Source of the DNA: Agrocybe praecox | Taxonomy: Eukaryota; Basidiomycota; Agaricomycetes; Agaricales; Agrocybaceae | Assembly (NCBI GenBank): GCA_964017145.1 | Contig: OZ024841.1 | Coordinates: 3,286,001 to 3,350,000 of the forward strand | DNA length: 64,000 bases | Reading direction: 5' to 3' | In this document: positions 26,765-37,300 of the stretch, in pieces | Layout: every line of letters starts with the position of its first letter | How positions within the stretch are numbered: position 1 is the first letter of the stretch | Made by a program: the position numbers and the translations under genes | Notes under the pieces: generated by a model | What the model saw: the letters and a program-made list of their open reading frames with translations, nothing else | Database searches by the model: none | What the model was told of the DNA's origin: nothing

Positions 26765-28930
26765 ATGTCCCTCACTCCCAACATGTTACAACCCACTGAT
26801 GCATCAAACACAATAGCCTGGTTAGTGAATGACCAGGAGCGGCGCATTGCGAAACCATTCCGGGCTGAATACAGACGATGCGCGGATCCTAACGAGCGCT
26901 GTTTGTTGGCTAAGAAAAAGATTGTGCCGTTGATATGTGCCTACTGGGAAGATAAAACAGGGCAAATATCTGATGTTCGCCTCCACATCAAGGTTGGTCT
27001 TGGTTTTTGAAGATATGCATCTTTCAGCTGAACCTAGTGCAGCGTTTGGCCTCGTTCACTGTAAATAATTGGTGACTTAACCGGCCCAAACCCATTGGTT
27101 CTGCAACAATCCATGTGAAGCTCAACGAAGTCACTTATCAAATGTACCAAGACGCGATCGATGCTAACATTGCAGTGGCTTTGGGTGTTGAGAACGCGAA
27201 CGGCTCCCACAAAAACTATTTGGGAGCGCGTATGTCTGCCATCAAGAAGTTTTACGAAGAGTTGACACTGGAACAAAGAAAAGAGGTAGAACGTGAGGCC
27301 GCGCGTCGAGAGCGGTATGGCCTAAATCTGGAAACCAAACGCAAGTACGTACCGCCGCTGCTGTTGAAGACGCGCATTATTTATGTGATATTATAGATTA
27401 CGCTGGAGGTATTCAAAAGCGCGCTTCAATGACGCGGCACGGAAAAATTTCTGTGAAATGGATATTTTATCCATCAGTTTTCTGCTCAACAAAAATAAGG
27501 AGGGGGATACTGTTGTAACACTGTGAGATATTTAACCATACTAACTACGCGAAACTAATATGAGTTCAGTCATGACCATATACATGAATTGCTTGGGCTC
27601 GGCAAGTCAATGTCCTTCAAAAAATTTGATCCTGCTGGTTATCAAGACGCGCATCGTGCGGTTGCGAAGTGGTTTGTCGCCTTATGAAACGCGCTACAGA
27701 TCGCTGCACAAGAATCTGTTCCACAACACGTGGAGCAGATGACTGATGGAGATCCAGACCGCGCATGTCTCGTTATGCCCAGTGGCATCCCTACAGATTT
27801 ATTTCCAATCGCGCGCGTGCACTTGTATAATGGGGTCGAAGCTGTTCCTCTCAAGGGGGATTGTTGGGAAAAAGATAACGACGGGCTGCCGCGTATGAAA
27901 GCAAACTGGCGCACCCACGCAAAATCTCGAATTGCGTTGATATGTTTATACAAGAAATATATTTCTACTCACTTTGGTACGTGCATACTTTAAACACTAC
28001 TTCCAATAAGGCTCAGATACCTTGTAGCTCTTGCCTCCAGCTCTTCTAGACCACCTCCATGGGCAGCTATTGCGGCAAAGCCTTCGGATTTTGTGGATCC
28101 CGAATGTTTTCCCAGTGGTGGTATGTCAAAACTGCCGGAGAACATCAGCAAAGAGGAACTGCAGTTGTTTTTTGAACATATTTTCCACCGGCAGCAAATG
28201 TACACCTCACTTTACAAAGTATTTCACTTCAAGCAAATTACCTCTTCACGAAAGTCCTCAGAGTTAGAACCAGCGAGTTATTCTGAGAGCATTACAGGGA
28301 TTTCTGAAACACACGACACGCGGAAGCCGCGTACTCCGAAGAAAAAGAAGAAGGCAAAGACATCTGATATTACGTCTCAAGTAGTTGTAAGTCTTTTGCA
28401 CGTATCTTGTGGTTAATATTGATAAAAGAGAAAAGCAAACACTTGATGGTGGCAACTTGCAAGAACCCGCGTCTTTACCCAACGCAGATTCAGATCAACA
28501 ACAATCCGCGTCCGTCACTAAACACGCGTCATCTACATACGCAGATTCAAATCAACAACAATCTGTGTCGGTCTCTGGAACCACGGCTACCGCGTCTTCA
28601 TCAAACATCGTGTCTGTTACACAATACGCGTCTTCTACATACGGAGATTCAAATCAACAACACCCCCCGTCTGTATCTGAAAACACTGCTACCGCGTCTT
28701 CCTCACAAGCCGCGTCCGCGTCTGTCACTGAAACAACAGCAAGCACGTCTTTCATATGTGGGCCTGTCACTGAAACTACTGTCACCGCGTCTATCACTGA
28801 ACCACCTGCGCCAATTGAAAGCATGAAAACCCGAAGCAAAGGAAATGCTGATATGTTGGCTATACAGGAAGCTGCAAGGATTCTTCAGCCTGGTAGGAGA
28901 AAGAGTAAAAGACTTGCAAAGCAAGTGTAA
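26765..28930 (+). pseudogene. Transposon-borne gene of unknown function with two nonsense codons
   Basis: The exons I infer are 26,765-26,992, 27,028-27,344, 27,397-27,522, 27,570-27,980, 28,017-28,386 and 28,436-28,930. The introns are GT-AG, two of them only 35-36 nt. The protein begins MSLTPNMLQPTDASNTIAWL and resembles, from memory of the family, agaricomycete proteins found near KDZ genes; the function is unknown. The C-terminal exon encodes repeats of the type SSTYADSNQQQ and a basic tail, RRKSKRLAKQV, likely nuclear. TGA codons interrupt the frame at 27,073 (after VNNW) and 27,685 (after WFVAL). In both places an arginine CGA would fit, so CpG C-to-T decay is likely. It is transcribed divergently from the transposase. 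Confidence 0.65.
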
Positions 28931-29293
28931 ATTGCGTCCCTTATCCTAACATGTAGGAGTCCTGAAATTTCTGTTTGCCGCCTTTTTAAATACCGTGTAT
29001 AAAATATGTCCCTTATCCTAACATGTAGGAGTCCTGAAATCTGCCTCTAAGTCGCGTTTTTCGATGACGCGTAATTAGAATGCTTGAATTGATTTGCTTG
29101 ACTGAGCTTTTGTTTTTTTCCCTCATTGATATTGAGTTGAGTCCAAAAAATTCAATTGGTGGTATACTAGATGTTTCAAAATAATAAACGAAATTACACT
29201 AGTCGTATACCAGAACTAGTGCAACAAACAAAATATGCGATGCAAAATTATTTTTTTTAAAAAACCCCCCTCGCGCCCAGGCCCAGTGACAAA
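28931..29293. other. Spacer between convergent transposon genes, with a 33-bp direct repeat
   Basis: No gene is present. A block starting GTCCCTTATCCTAACATG occurs twice, at 28,936 and 29,008, 72 bp apart. The rest is AT-rich, with poly-T and poly-A runs. It lies between the 3' ends of two convergent genes and may hold their terminators. Confidence 0.6.
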
Positions 29294-29510
29294 CTATGGC
29301 GAACCCTCATAATCCAGCTTTTCCTTGGTTGGGCAAGGACTCGCGCGGCCACGAACACGCGACGACCTGCGTACTGGTTTAGGTCCTGGTGGAGGGTCCG
29401 ATTGCGCGTGCGGTTGCGTTGACGCGGACGCGCTCGGTGTGGCTGTATGCCCGGACTCGATGGAAGCTGTCACAATAGGCACAGACACGGTCTGAGCCGA
29501 AGGAGAGGGC
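29294..29510 (-). pseudogene. 3' end of the Zn2Cys6-like gene, cut off by the retrotransposon
   Basis: These 217 nt encode the last 72 codons, including the stop, of the gene whose larger part lies at 46,238-48,286. The frame read toward the C-terminus (VPSPSAQTVS and onward, ending DYEGSP) is proline/serine-rich with a basic stretch, RRSSRVRGRA. Removing the retrotransposon and one copy of its 4-bp target duplication brings this frame into register with the other part, without gain or loss of a base. In its present position it has no start codon of its own in a sensible context. Confidence 0.85.
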
Positions 29511-30469
29511 ACGGTGATACGACCGGTGTTCGGCTGTGACTGAACTTTAACCAAGTATCTATCCTACTTAATTTTCGGCATAATAAACACGTTTATTATT
29601 AAGTCTACATAAGTACAGAGCGAGGATAGCTACATGTTTGGCTAGGGGAAACCATTCTACGAACCCTAGGACGAACCTTACGAATGCTAGAGTTAGTTAT
29701 AGTAGTTCCTCGGAAATGCGTGGAGCGCTTTAACAGCGATGCAGCAGGATCGAAGGCTCCTAGGATAATATTCAACCATCAGGAATGTAAGCTAGAGCCT
29801 GCTGATAATAAGCTTAAACGGCGCTATAGCCACTTATTATTACGCAGTGCGCGATGCGTCCACATCTACCTAATATGGAAACGGAAAGTTCCCACCATAT
29901 GAAAGTACATGTAAACTACTGCCAACGTTCCTAGGAACGCTAACTCAAGGCGGTAGGACTGATCCTAGCATTAACAAAAGTACATTACTGGTCCCTAGGA
30001 ACATAGTGGGCACTATGCAAACGACGAGACAAGCACTAGTAATGTCAATCAGGACTTGCCGACGTCTGCTCGAGTCAGATTGCCGATAAACCTAAAAGGA
30101 GAAGTTCCTAGGAACGCTTACACATGGTCTTAAGACCCTCGGATATGCGCAGTTACCTTAAACGGCAGTTGTGGAGCCGAGGATTGTAGATCCATACGAT
30201 ACCACGGTACTCCGATGCTTCGGACCCTACGACGTCGATCAATGATCGTCGGCTAATGCGAATAAGCGCCCTCGGAGCGTCATGCTCGAGTCAGCGACTT
30301 GCCCAACCATACGAACCCTTCCGAGGGTATACAAAAACACGCATGGTACCTACTGGTTGCTTATGCATCGAGTGGAGCTACCTAGCGTTAACCAATAATA
30401 TTATTTCCTGTATTTTCCGAGCATTTCCGATCCGCTCCAAGTATTCCTGTATTTTCCGAAACCTAGCAG

Positions 30470-30477
30470 TATATAAG
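30470..30477 (+). promoter_or_regulatory. TATA box of the LTR promoter
   Basis: TATATAAG stands in otherwise non-AT-rich sequence near the middle of the LTR. It is repeated at 45,443-45,450 in the 3' LTR. The start site would be expected 30-60 nt downstream. Confidence 0.6.
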
Positions 30478-30753
30478 CAGCCTGTAAATTACCGTAGCAC
30501 CCCGGATAAACTAGAACCCAGTTGTCCACATTCGAGGAACGCGCATTGAGTTGCAAACTCCTAGGATCGACCTTTGGTACCTAATAAATCTCCGCGAGAG
30601 TTGGTTTTATTGAACAGACTACCTACCGTGTCATTTGAGCATCTTGGCGTTAGTTGAGCGACTTGAGTTAACTTGCAGAGTTCTCGAGGAACCTAAATAA
30701 ACGTATTGGGATAAAGTTTCCTCTGTCTTAAGTGACATAAAGCTTAATACCCG

Positions 30754-30920
30754 CCTAAGTGGCAAGAATTGTCTAAGTGACGCCTAAGTGGCCCGTTCCT
30801 AGGGATAAGTTCCCTGCCTAAGTGGCAAATTGTCTAAGTGACGCCTAAGTGGCCCGTTCCGAGGGATAAGTTCCCTGCCTAAGTGGCAAATAGTCTAAGT
30901 GACGCCTAAGTGGCCCGTTT
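30754..30920 (+). repeat. Tandem repeat in the LTR, about 61-63 bp x 3
   Basis: Units start at 30,754, 30,817 and 30,878 and share CCTAAGTGGC, GTCTAAGTGACGCCTAAGTGG and GGATAAGTTCCCTG. The core CTAAGTGRC recurs in and around the array. The same array is at 45,727-45,893 in the other LTR. It lies downstream of the TATA box, so it would be in the transcribed leader. Confidence 0.85.
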
Positions 30921-31266
30921 AGGATTGAGTCCCCTTTCTGAGTGATTAAAAGACTTTGGATTAAGTATCCAGCCTAAGTGGCGAACTACCTACACACTAC
31001 ATCTTGTGGAAACACATTAAATCTACGTTTACACTTTCCGAGGAACTTCGCTTTGTGCGTAAGCTACTCAAACACTTGTGATCTTCGATCCTAGGAAACG
31101 TTCTGTTGCATTAGAGAGCGTATCTTTAGAGAGAAAACATAATCAACGACGCGTATCGCGTATCCCTCCCACGAAAGAACTAATCACATTGATTGGGTTT
31201 TGTTTCGGAGTATATACAAAGTACAAATCGTACATACACACTCAACCCCGCAGCAAGCACCTTATC

Positions 31267-31284
31267 TGGAGCCCACCGCGAGGG
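31267..31284 (+). promoter_or_regulatory. Primer-binding site (minus-strand)
   Basis: TGGAGCCCACCGCGAGGG begins 2 nt after the 5' LTR. Its reverse complement ends in CCA, as a mature tRNA 3' end does. The tRNA species cannot be named without the host tRNA set. Confidence 0.6.
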
Positions 31285-31451
31285 AGGGTGTTTTCTTTCA
31301 CTAAAGTTACGAGTCTCGAAGTGAGAGATTGCATCTTGGTGCCCAGATTAAACGAGTGAATAAACCTTGACGAGGTTTATTAAAAACAAAAACACAAAAA
31401 TATTTGGCTGAAGCTCAATTAAATCGGTTCTAAAGTTCCGAGGAAGCTAAA

Positions 31452-33182
31452 GTGGATAATCAACCGGCAGGACAAGCTAAACGAGTTAGGCAAACGAATA
31501 ACTCGAGACAAGCAGGTTTCGCGGAATTACCTACTAGGGTTCCTAGGAAAAGACAAACCAGAGCGAGTACGCCCTCCCAAAGAGTTCCAGGAGACTTTCC
31601 AGCTGAACCAAGCAGAGAGCGACCTACAACTCCAGAAAATAGGCAGTTAATCAGACCTCCGAGTGCGCCTCAGAGACCGGTTAATCGACCTACTATCGAT
31701 ACAAGTTCTCTCGAAGATCCTAGGGAGACAACTTCAGAATCAGATAGCTTAGAAGTCATCGCTAGTCTATTAGACAAGTTGAATCTAGCTCCTAATTCAC
31801 CAACACAACCTACTACAAGTAGACCAACTACTCCGGTATCACCAAAGATGGGTTTCCCTTCTCCTATGAGCAGAGATGCGCCGAAGTTCGATGAAAAGAG
31901 TCCCGAGGAACTCCTCCGCTTCATACAGCGAATGGAAGATCTCTGGGTTCAATATCCTACTGAAGCTGATACGGATGAAAAGAAAATTATTATGTTAGGG
32001 AAATATGCTTCGCCAGTATGCGAGGATGATTGGAAGTCTTTTAACGCATATACCGGGAAAGACTGGTCAAAGTTTAAAGACGAATTGATCGCTTCGTATC
32101 CAGCGGCAATGCGCCTACAAAAAGGATCTCTACACGACCTTGATAAACTATGCTCGAGATATGTAGACAGGAATAGCTTGATGAAAACAGACCTAGAGGA
32201 AATCATGGCGTTGAAACTCAAGTTTACCACTCTATCTCGAAAGCTAGCGGGTCAAGTGTCTGAAAGGGATCTAATACAACAATTCTTGAGCTGTTTAGAA
32301 AGAGGTTTCAGAGACGAAATCTCGCAAGCACTACATGTCATCGACATGGCGCAAAATAAAGATAGTCTAGGTCTAGGAACCGATTTCAAAGTCGCCAAAG
32401 TCATGGAAATTGTTGTAAACATGGCTTTGAGAAGGTCACAATCTATTTTGAACGAAGGGGATAAAGAAACTCGTTCTGAAAAACCTTCCTCGAGAAGGAG
32501 AACGATGGAAACTCAACCCGAGGAAACTCCTGAGTTCTTCCCTAAAATAGAGGAGACCGTGGCTAGGCTCTCTGATGGCTTAAATCTTCTATTAAAGAAG
32601 TCAGAGGTACAGGAAAAGCGAGCAGAAGCTGCGGAGAGGAAGTTTGAAAGCCTACAATCTACCCTAGTAAGTTGGAAGCAATCAGCTGTGGCCCCTCAAC
32701 CAACGCAACCGTCTTCTATGTACCCTAGGCCTTATGATAGGTCTTCCTACAATAATTCAAATGGGTTCCAACCCAGTCACTGTTATTATTGTAGAGAGCC
32801 TGGACATCGCCTAGCTGACTGTGCGGCAGCAGATAAACATGTAAAGATGAATTGGATCAAAAGGAATTCCGAGGGAAAGTATGCGCTAGCGTCTGGACAG
32901 CCCATACCTCTCCAAGGATTCAGGTCTATGAGAGAAGCAGTAGAAAACATGTATTGTAATAAACCAGGGATTATTCCCAACGCCAAAATCCAAGCCATGC
33001 AAGGGTATTATCCTGAGTATGAAGAAGATTGTGAGATGTTCGTGCAATCCGAGGAAGTTTGCCCTCCTGCGGAAGACATCTCTAGGCGCTTAGACGACTT
33101 AGTAAGAGAGCATGGAAAAGAAGCTCTCGAACGAGTACTCTTTGGCGAAGGTGCGGTAGATGCTTTCGAAAATTTTCCTTAA
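31452..33182 (+). CDS. gag: Gag (capsid/nucleocapsid) protein
   Basis: This open frame of about 576 codons carries a CCHC zinc knuckle (CYYCREPGHRLADC, residues 444-457 counted from 31,452), typical of nucleocapsid. The central part, with APKFDEKSPEELLRFIQRME, matches the retrotransposon Gag fold. It packages genomic RNA into virus-like particles. The frame opens after a TAA at about 31,430 and has no ATG before residue 133 (31,848); the first codon given here is GTG. Initiation at a non-AUG codon, or a spliced leader, would be needed for the full frame. Its stop codon follows directly on a slippery heptamer, so Gag is also the N-terminal part of longer polyproteins. Confidence 0.85.
   Translation: MDNQPAGQAKRVRQTNNSRQAGFAELPTRVPRKRQTRASTPSQRVPGDFPAEPSRERPTTPENRQLIRPPSAPQRPVNRPTIDTSSLEDPRETTSESDSLEVIASLLDKLNLAPNSPTQPTTSRPTTPVSPKMGFPSPMSRDAPKFDEKSPEELLRFIQRMEDLWVQYPTEADTDEKKIIMLGKYASPVCEDDWKSFNAYTGKDWSKFKDELIASYPAAMRLQKGSLHDLDKLCSRYVDRNSLMKTDLEEIMALKLKFTTLSRKLAGQVSERDLIQQFLSCLERGFRDEISQALHVIDMAQNKDSLGLGTDFKVAKVMEIVVNMALRRSQSILNEGDKETRSEKPSSRRRTMETQPEETPEFFPKIEETVARLSDGLNLLLKKSEVQEKRAEAAERKFESLQSTLVSWKQSAVAPQPTQPSSMYPRPYDRSSYNNSNGFQPSHCYYCREPGHRLADCAAADKHVKMNWIKRNSEGKYALASGQPIPLQGFRSMREAVENMYCNKPGIIPNAKIQAMQGYYPEYEEDCEMFVQSEEVCPPAEDISRRLDDLVREHGKEALERVLFGEGAVDAFENFP
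33170..33176 (+). promoter_or_regulatory. -1 ribosomal frameshift site, gag to pro
   Basis: A AAT TTT in the gag frame fits the X XXY YYZ slippery rule. It lies six bases before the gag stop. Shifting back one base opens the protease frame, which has no stop from here to 34,381. Confidence 0.6.
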
Positions 33183-34381
33183 GTTCAAGGATAGGACCAC
33201 CTGCAGCTGGGGCTAAGAGAATAAGTCCGAGAACAGCTACGAACCTTGAGAACAATAACAGCAGGAGTAAAGGGATGTTTAGTAAAGATAAGAAAAGTGT
33301 CAGATTCGATAAGGAACCAGAAGTTCCTAGAGAAGAGACACAACCAGAAAATAATAAAAAGAGCGAAACCAAAAGACCGTTGTTACCTTACATAGATGTA
33401 CCGCCTATGTCTAGGGTATCAAGGCCTACGAATACTTCCTCGGACGAGAAGAAAGAGGAAAGACCCGTGCCTGCGTACCGTACTAGGGCACCTGTGGAAG
33501 ATAGCACGGACGGAAATAAAATGGTGGACGACATATTGGATATGTCCATATCAGTACCATTAAAACACTTAGTGGGAAGTGCGCCACACATACGAGAGGC
33601 GTTAAGAAAGAATTTTACGAAAACTAGACAAGCAGTGCTTATGGAGGAGATCCTAGAAGATGATCATGAAACAGAGATGTGTTCCAAGGGACACGAGGAA
33701 CTTCCCCTGTATCATGAAATCGAGACAGGCTTAGCTGTAGAACAGTTGCCGGTTTCTCAATTCCTCCTAGCAAAAGATTGTCCAAGCTTGAGTAACCTTC
33801 CTGCAGACGCCATTGTAGCCAGTGACCCTTATTATCAGTTTGCGCTCGAACATAACGGAGCCGTACCCAAGGAACCTTATAGGGACCGTGCTAGGAACGC
33901 TGAAAGTCTTCGGGAGATTCAAGTGCAAATTAATAATGTAGGATTCGAAAATGCTATCTTAGACAGTGGATCTCAGATTGTATCTATGTCACAACAAGTC
34001 GCTGTAGAAATGGGATTATCCTGGAACCCTTCCCTTAGCATAAATATGCAAAGTGCCAACAACCAGTTAGAACGGACTCTAGGAATCGCAGAGAACGTAA
34101 AAATAATGGTTGGAGGGATAGTGGTCTATCTACAGATACATATCGTCAGGAACCCGCCTTACAGGGTGCTCCTAGGAAAGCCTTTTGACACGGTTACGAC
34201 GAGTGTAGTAAAGACTATGACGGACGGATATGTGGAGGTTCTCTTAACCGATCCCAATTCAAAGAGGAGAGTGGTAATTCCCACTTATGCTCGAGGAAAA
34301 GGACCGATCGAGCTGCAGAAAGAAAAGTTCGAGGAAAAAGTGGTAGAACTACCGCCTAAGTCCCCGGATGACCCTTTTTAA
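33170..34381 (+). CDS. pro: Retropepsin-type protease (Pro)
   Basis: The frame is -1 relative to gag and is open from the slippery site; the first ATG is at 33,275. The catalytic motif is ILDSGSQI (Asp-Ser-Gly, D230-G232 counted from 33,275), and the flap/C-terminal motif VLLGKPFDTV follows. The protease would cleave the Gag-Pro-Pol precursor as a dimer. About 200 residues before the catalytic motif are charged and probably disordered. It ends with the stop codon TAA at 34,379, which directly follows a second slippery heptamer. Confidence 0.85.
   Translation, partial: KFSLSSRIGPPAAGAKRISPRTATNLENNNSRSKGMFSKDKKSVRFDKEPEVPREETQPENNKKSETKRPLLPYIDVPPMSRVSRPTNTSSDEKKEERPVPAYRTRAPVEDSTDGNKMVDDILDMSISVPLKHLVGSAPHIREALRKNFTKTRQAVLMEEILEDDHETEMCSKGHEELPLYHEIETGLAVEQLPVSQFLLAKDCPSLSNLPADAIVASDPYYQFALEHNGAVPKEPYRDRARNAESLREIQVQINNVGFENAILDSGSQIVSMSQQVAVEMGLSWNPSLSINMQSANNQLERTLGIAENVKIMVGGIVVYLQIHIVRNPPYRVLLGKPFDTVTTSVVKTMTDGYVEVLLTDPNSKRRVVIPTYARGKGPIELQKEKFEEKVVELPPKSPDDPF
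34372..34378 (+). promoter_or_regulatory. -1 ribosomal frameshift site, pro to pol
   Basis: C CCT TTT in the pro frame fits the slippery rule and is followed at once by TAA. Slipping back one base opens the pol frame, which runs without a stop to 38,196. Confidence 0.6.
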
Positions 34382-37300
34382 ATTGCCTTAATGAACTGGA
34401 AGACCAGGGAGAGGCGGCAGTTGTCTTTGAGTATGATCATAAAACTGGAGAAATAATAATAGAATCGTATACGACGCAGGTGGATAAGAAAGCATTTTCC
34501 AAGGATGGCTTAAGAAATGTTTTCTTGTCAAGAGCAGTAGATAGCGAGCATGTAGAGACTGCGGACAAGAGAAAGTTCCAGATTTATCTACAAGATATCA
34601 AACCTGAGGTCAAGGAGAATGAACCGGCCGCCTCAGTGTTCCTAGGAAAGAAGTACAAACCGGTAGACAAGAAAGTGCGACCAGTTTATACCGAACTTCC
34701 TGAAAATCTGAGAATTCATCGGAATATTCAAGGGGATCCGTTGAAAGATATGCCACCCTTGAGTGTTAACCCACCGGACTTCCAACCAACAGGAAGGTAC
34801 ACCAAGGAACGCATGAAAGCCTTTGACGCCAAGCACGAAGGGGACTTTCTGTGGTCCGAGGAACGGAAATCAATACACGAGCTACTTATGAACCAGAACG
34901 AAGCTTTCGCTTGGGATGATTCGGAAAGAGGAAAATTCAAGGAGGAGTTCTTTCCACCGGTCATTATGCCTACGGTAGAACACACTCCTTGGGTGTTTAA
35001 AAACATTCCAATTTCACCAGGATTGTACGAACCTTTGTGCGAATTAATCCGATCCAAATTGAAAAGTGGAGTAATGGAACCTTCGTGTTCGTCCTATCGT
35101 TCGAGGTGGTTTGCTGTATTAAAGAAAGATGGGAAAAGTCTTCAAATAGTCCAAAGCTTGGAACCTTTGAACGCTGTTACTATAGCCCACTCAGGTGTTC
35201 CACCAGCTGCAGAAGAGCTTGCTATTCACTTCTGTGGACGCGCTTGTGTTGGAATGGGAGATTTGTACGTTGGATATGATGAGAGAACTTTAGCTGAAAG
35301 CTCTAGGGATCTTACCACTTTCCAATCACCCTTTGGAGTGCTTAGGTTAACCACCTTACCAATGGGTTGGACAAACTCAGTACCTATATTCCATGACGAT
35401 GTAACCCATATCTTACAGGATGAAATTCCTGAGTACACAAGTCCATATATCGACGATGTAGGTTTCCGAGGACCGGCCTCTCGTTACCAAAATGAGGATG
35501 GGACCTATGAAGTGTTACCTGAGAACCCTGGCATTAGGAGATTCGTTTGGGAACACTTACAAAATGTAAATCGAATCATACAACGGATGAAATATTCTGG
35601 GGGAACTTTCTCGGGGTATAAAACCGTCATATGCGCAGATGCTGTAGAAGTAGTAGGACATTTATGTTCCTCGGATGGACGTAAGCCTACTGAGAGTCGA
35701 GTTAAGGTTATCCTCGATTGGGGACCTTTGAAAAATGTGTCGGATGTGCGCTCCTTCTATGGAACTTGCGGAGTATTGAGAGCATATATTCCTAGGTTTG
35801 CAGATCGCGCAAAACACATCCACAAGCTAATGCGAGCAGGAGTACCTTTCGAATGGGGTCCTGATCAAGAAAAGAGTATGCAGTTAATGAAAGAAGGAGT
35901 CCGAGATGCTCAGTGCTTAAGGCCTATAGACTATCATGGTCAAGGAGATATAGTACTAGCAGTGGACACTTCTTATATTGCAGCAGGCTGGTACATCTAC
36001 CAAGAGGATAGTCAAGATCCTAGGAAACACTACTATGTTACCTTTGGATCTCAGTCCTTGGAAGAACACGAAGCTAGATACTCTCAGCCTAAACGAGAAC
36101 TCTACGGACTCAAATTAGCACTTGAGAAAAATAGAAAACATTTAATTGGAGTCCGAAAGTTGATTGTCGAGACGGATGCTAAGTATATCGCTGGAATGCT
36201 TCGCAATCCCGATCTTATGCCTAATGCTACAATCAATCGCTGGATCGATCAAATTGGGATGTATCATTTTACTCTAAGGCATGTACCAGGAAAGACATTC
36301 GGGCCTGATGGACTCTCTAGGAGGCCAAGGCAGCCCAATGATCCACCCTTAAGGGAGGCTGGTTCCGAGGAAATGGAGCCAGAAGCGCCCATCAAAATAG
36401 AGTTTGCGGATCCTAATGGGCCTATGCCGTTGGAAACCGAGACCTTCAAAGATAAGATAGATTCCCGAGGAGGATATCTACAGGAGGTTTCTGAACCATT
36501 ACCATTAGAAGCTTTCATTAGTCTAATAGAAAAAGACGATGAGTACGAGGGCATTGCTAGAGACGTCGAAGACTTTTCAGAGGAGCTTGCTAAAGCAGAT
36601 GAGTTTCGTATGTCGGAAAAAGCTTTCCTAGAAGAACACATCAGTCGAAATAAAGAGGCCCTAGGAGAAGAGAGATGTGCTTATGTGCAACAGCTAGTAT
36701 CTACACTTATGTTACCCGAGGAAAACGAATTTAAGAAAATACGATATCCCGAGGAACATAGGTCGGACACAGCTAAAGCACAAGACCACAAGTTAGATTG
36801 GGTGATGGAATGGCACAAGGATCGATCCTTCAGACCGATAGGGATGTCCGAGAAACAGTATAAACGTTTTATAACATTAGCAAAACGATTCATATTATTC
36901 GAGGAACGTTTGTATCGAAGGGGAGATGGAACCAAGCACCGATTAGTGGTCTCCAAAGATAAAAGGATGTACATGTTGACGGCTGCGCATGATCATGTGG
37001 GGCACCGAGGATTCTATGCGACTAATCAGTTGCTAGTGGAACGATTTTGGTGGCCAGAAATGGAGAAAGATGTGAACTGGTTCGTTAAGACATGTCATAA
37101 TTGTCAGGAAAGACAAAAGACATTAATAAGAATAAAACCATCTATTACACATACTCCTTCTATTTTTCAAAGTATGCATGCGGACTGTATCAACATGACT
37201 CCTCCATCGAACGGTTGCTCGTATATTGTCCATGGAAGGTGCGCTCTATCTTCTTATATGGAAGGGCGACCCTTAAAAAAGGAAAATGGCAAGTCAATCG

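Larger units (their letters stand above)
29515..31264 (+). repeat. 5' LTR
   Basis: This is identical to 44,488-46,237 at every place I compared except 30,135 (A) versus 45,108 (G). A TATATAAG box at 30,470-30,477 probably marks the promoter, giving U3 of about 1 kb and a long R-U5. Several TTCCTAGGAA-like palindromes occur (29,704, 29,930, 29,991, 30,106). The short open frames in it are duplicated only because the LTRs are. Confidence 0.95.

Noticed and set aside
27073..27075. Read-through or recoding of TGA in the unknown transposon gene
   Set aside because: No structure or family precedent is visible; decay at CpG explains both TGAs more simply.
20970..28930. A TET/JBP dioxygenase gene in the KDZ transposon, as found in some related elements
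   Set aside because: None of the transposon genes shows the HxD...H iron-binding pattern in a suitable context, so this element appears to lack one.
29684..31359. Open frames of 72, 97 and 93 codons in the LTR, identical in both copies
   Set aside because: Duplication of the LTR explains the identity; they are short, overlap promoter elements, and resemble no protein.
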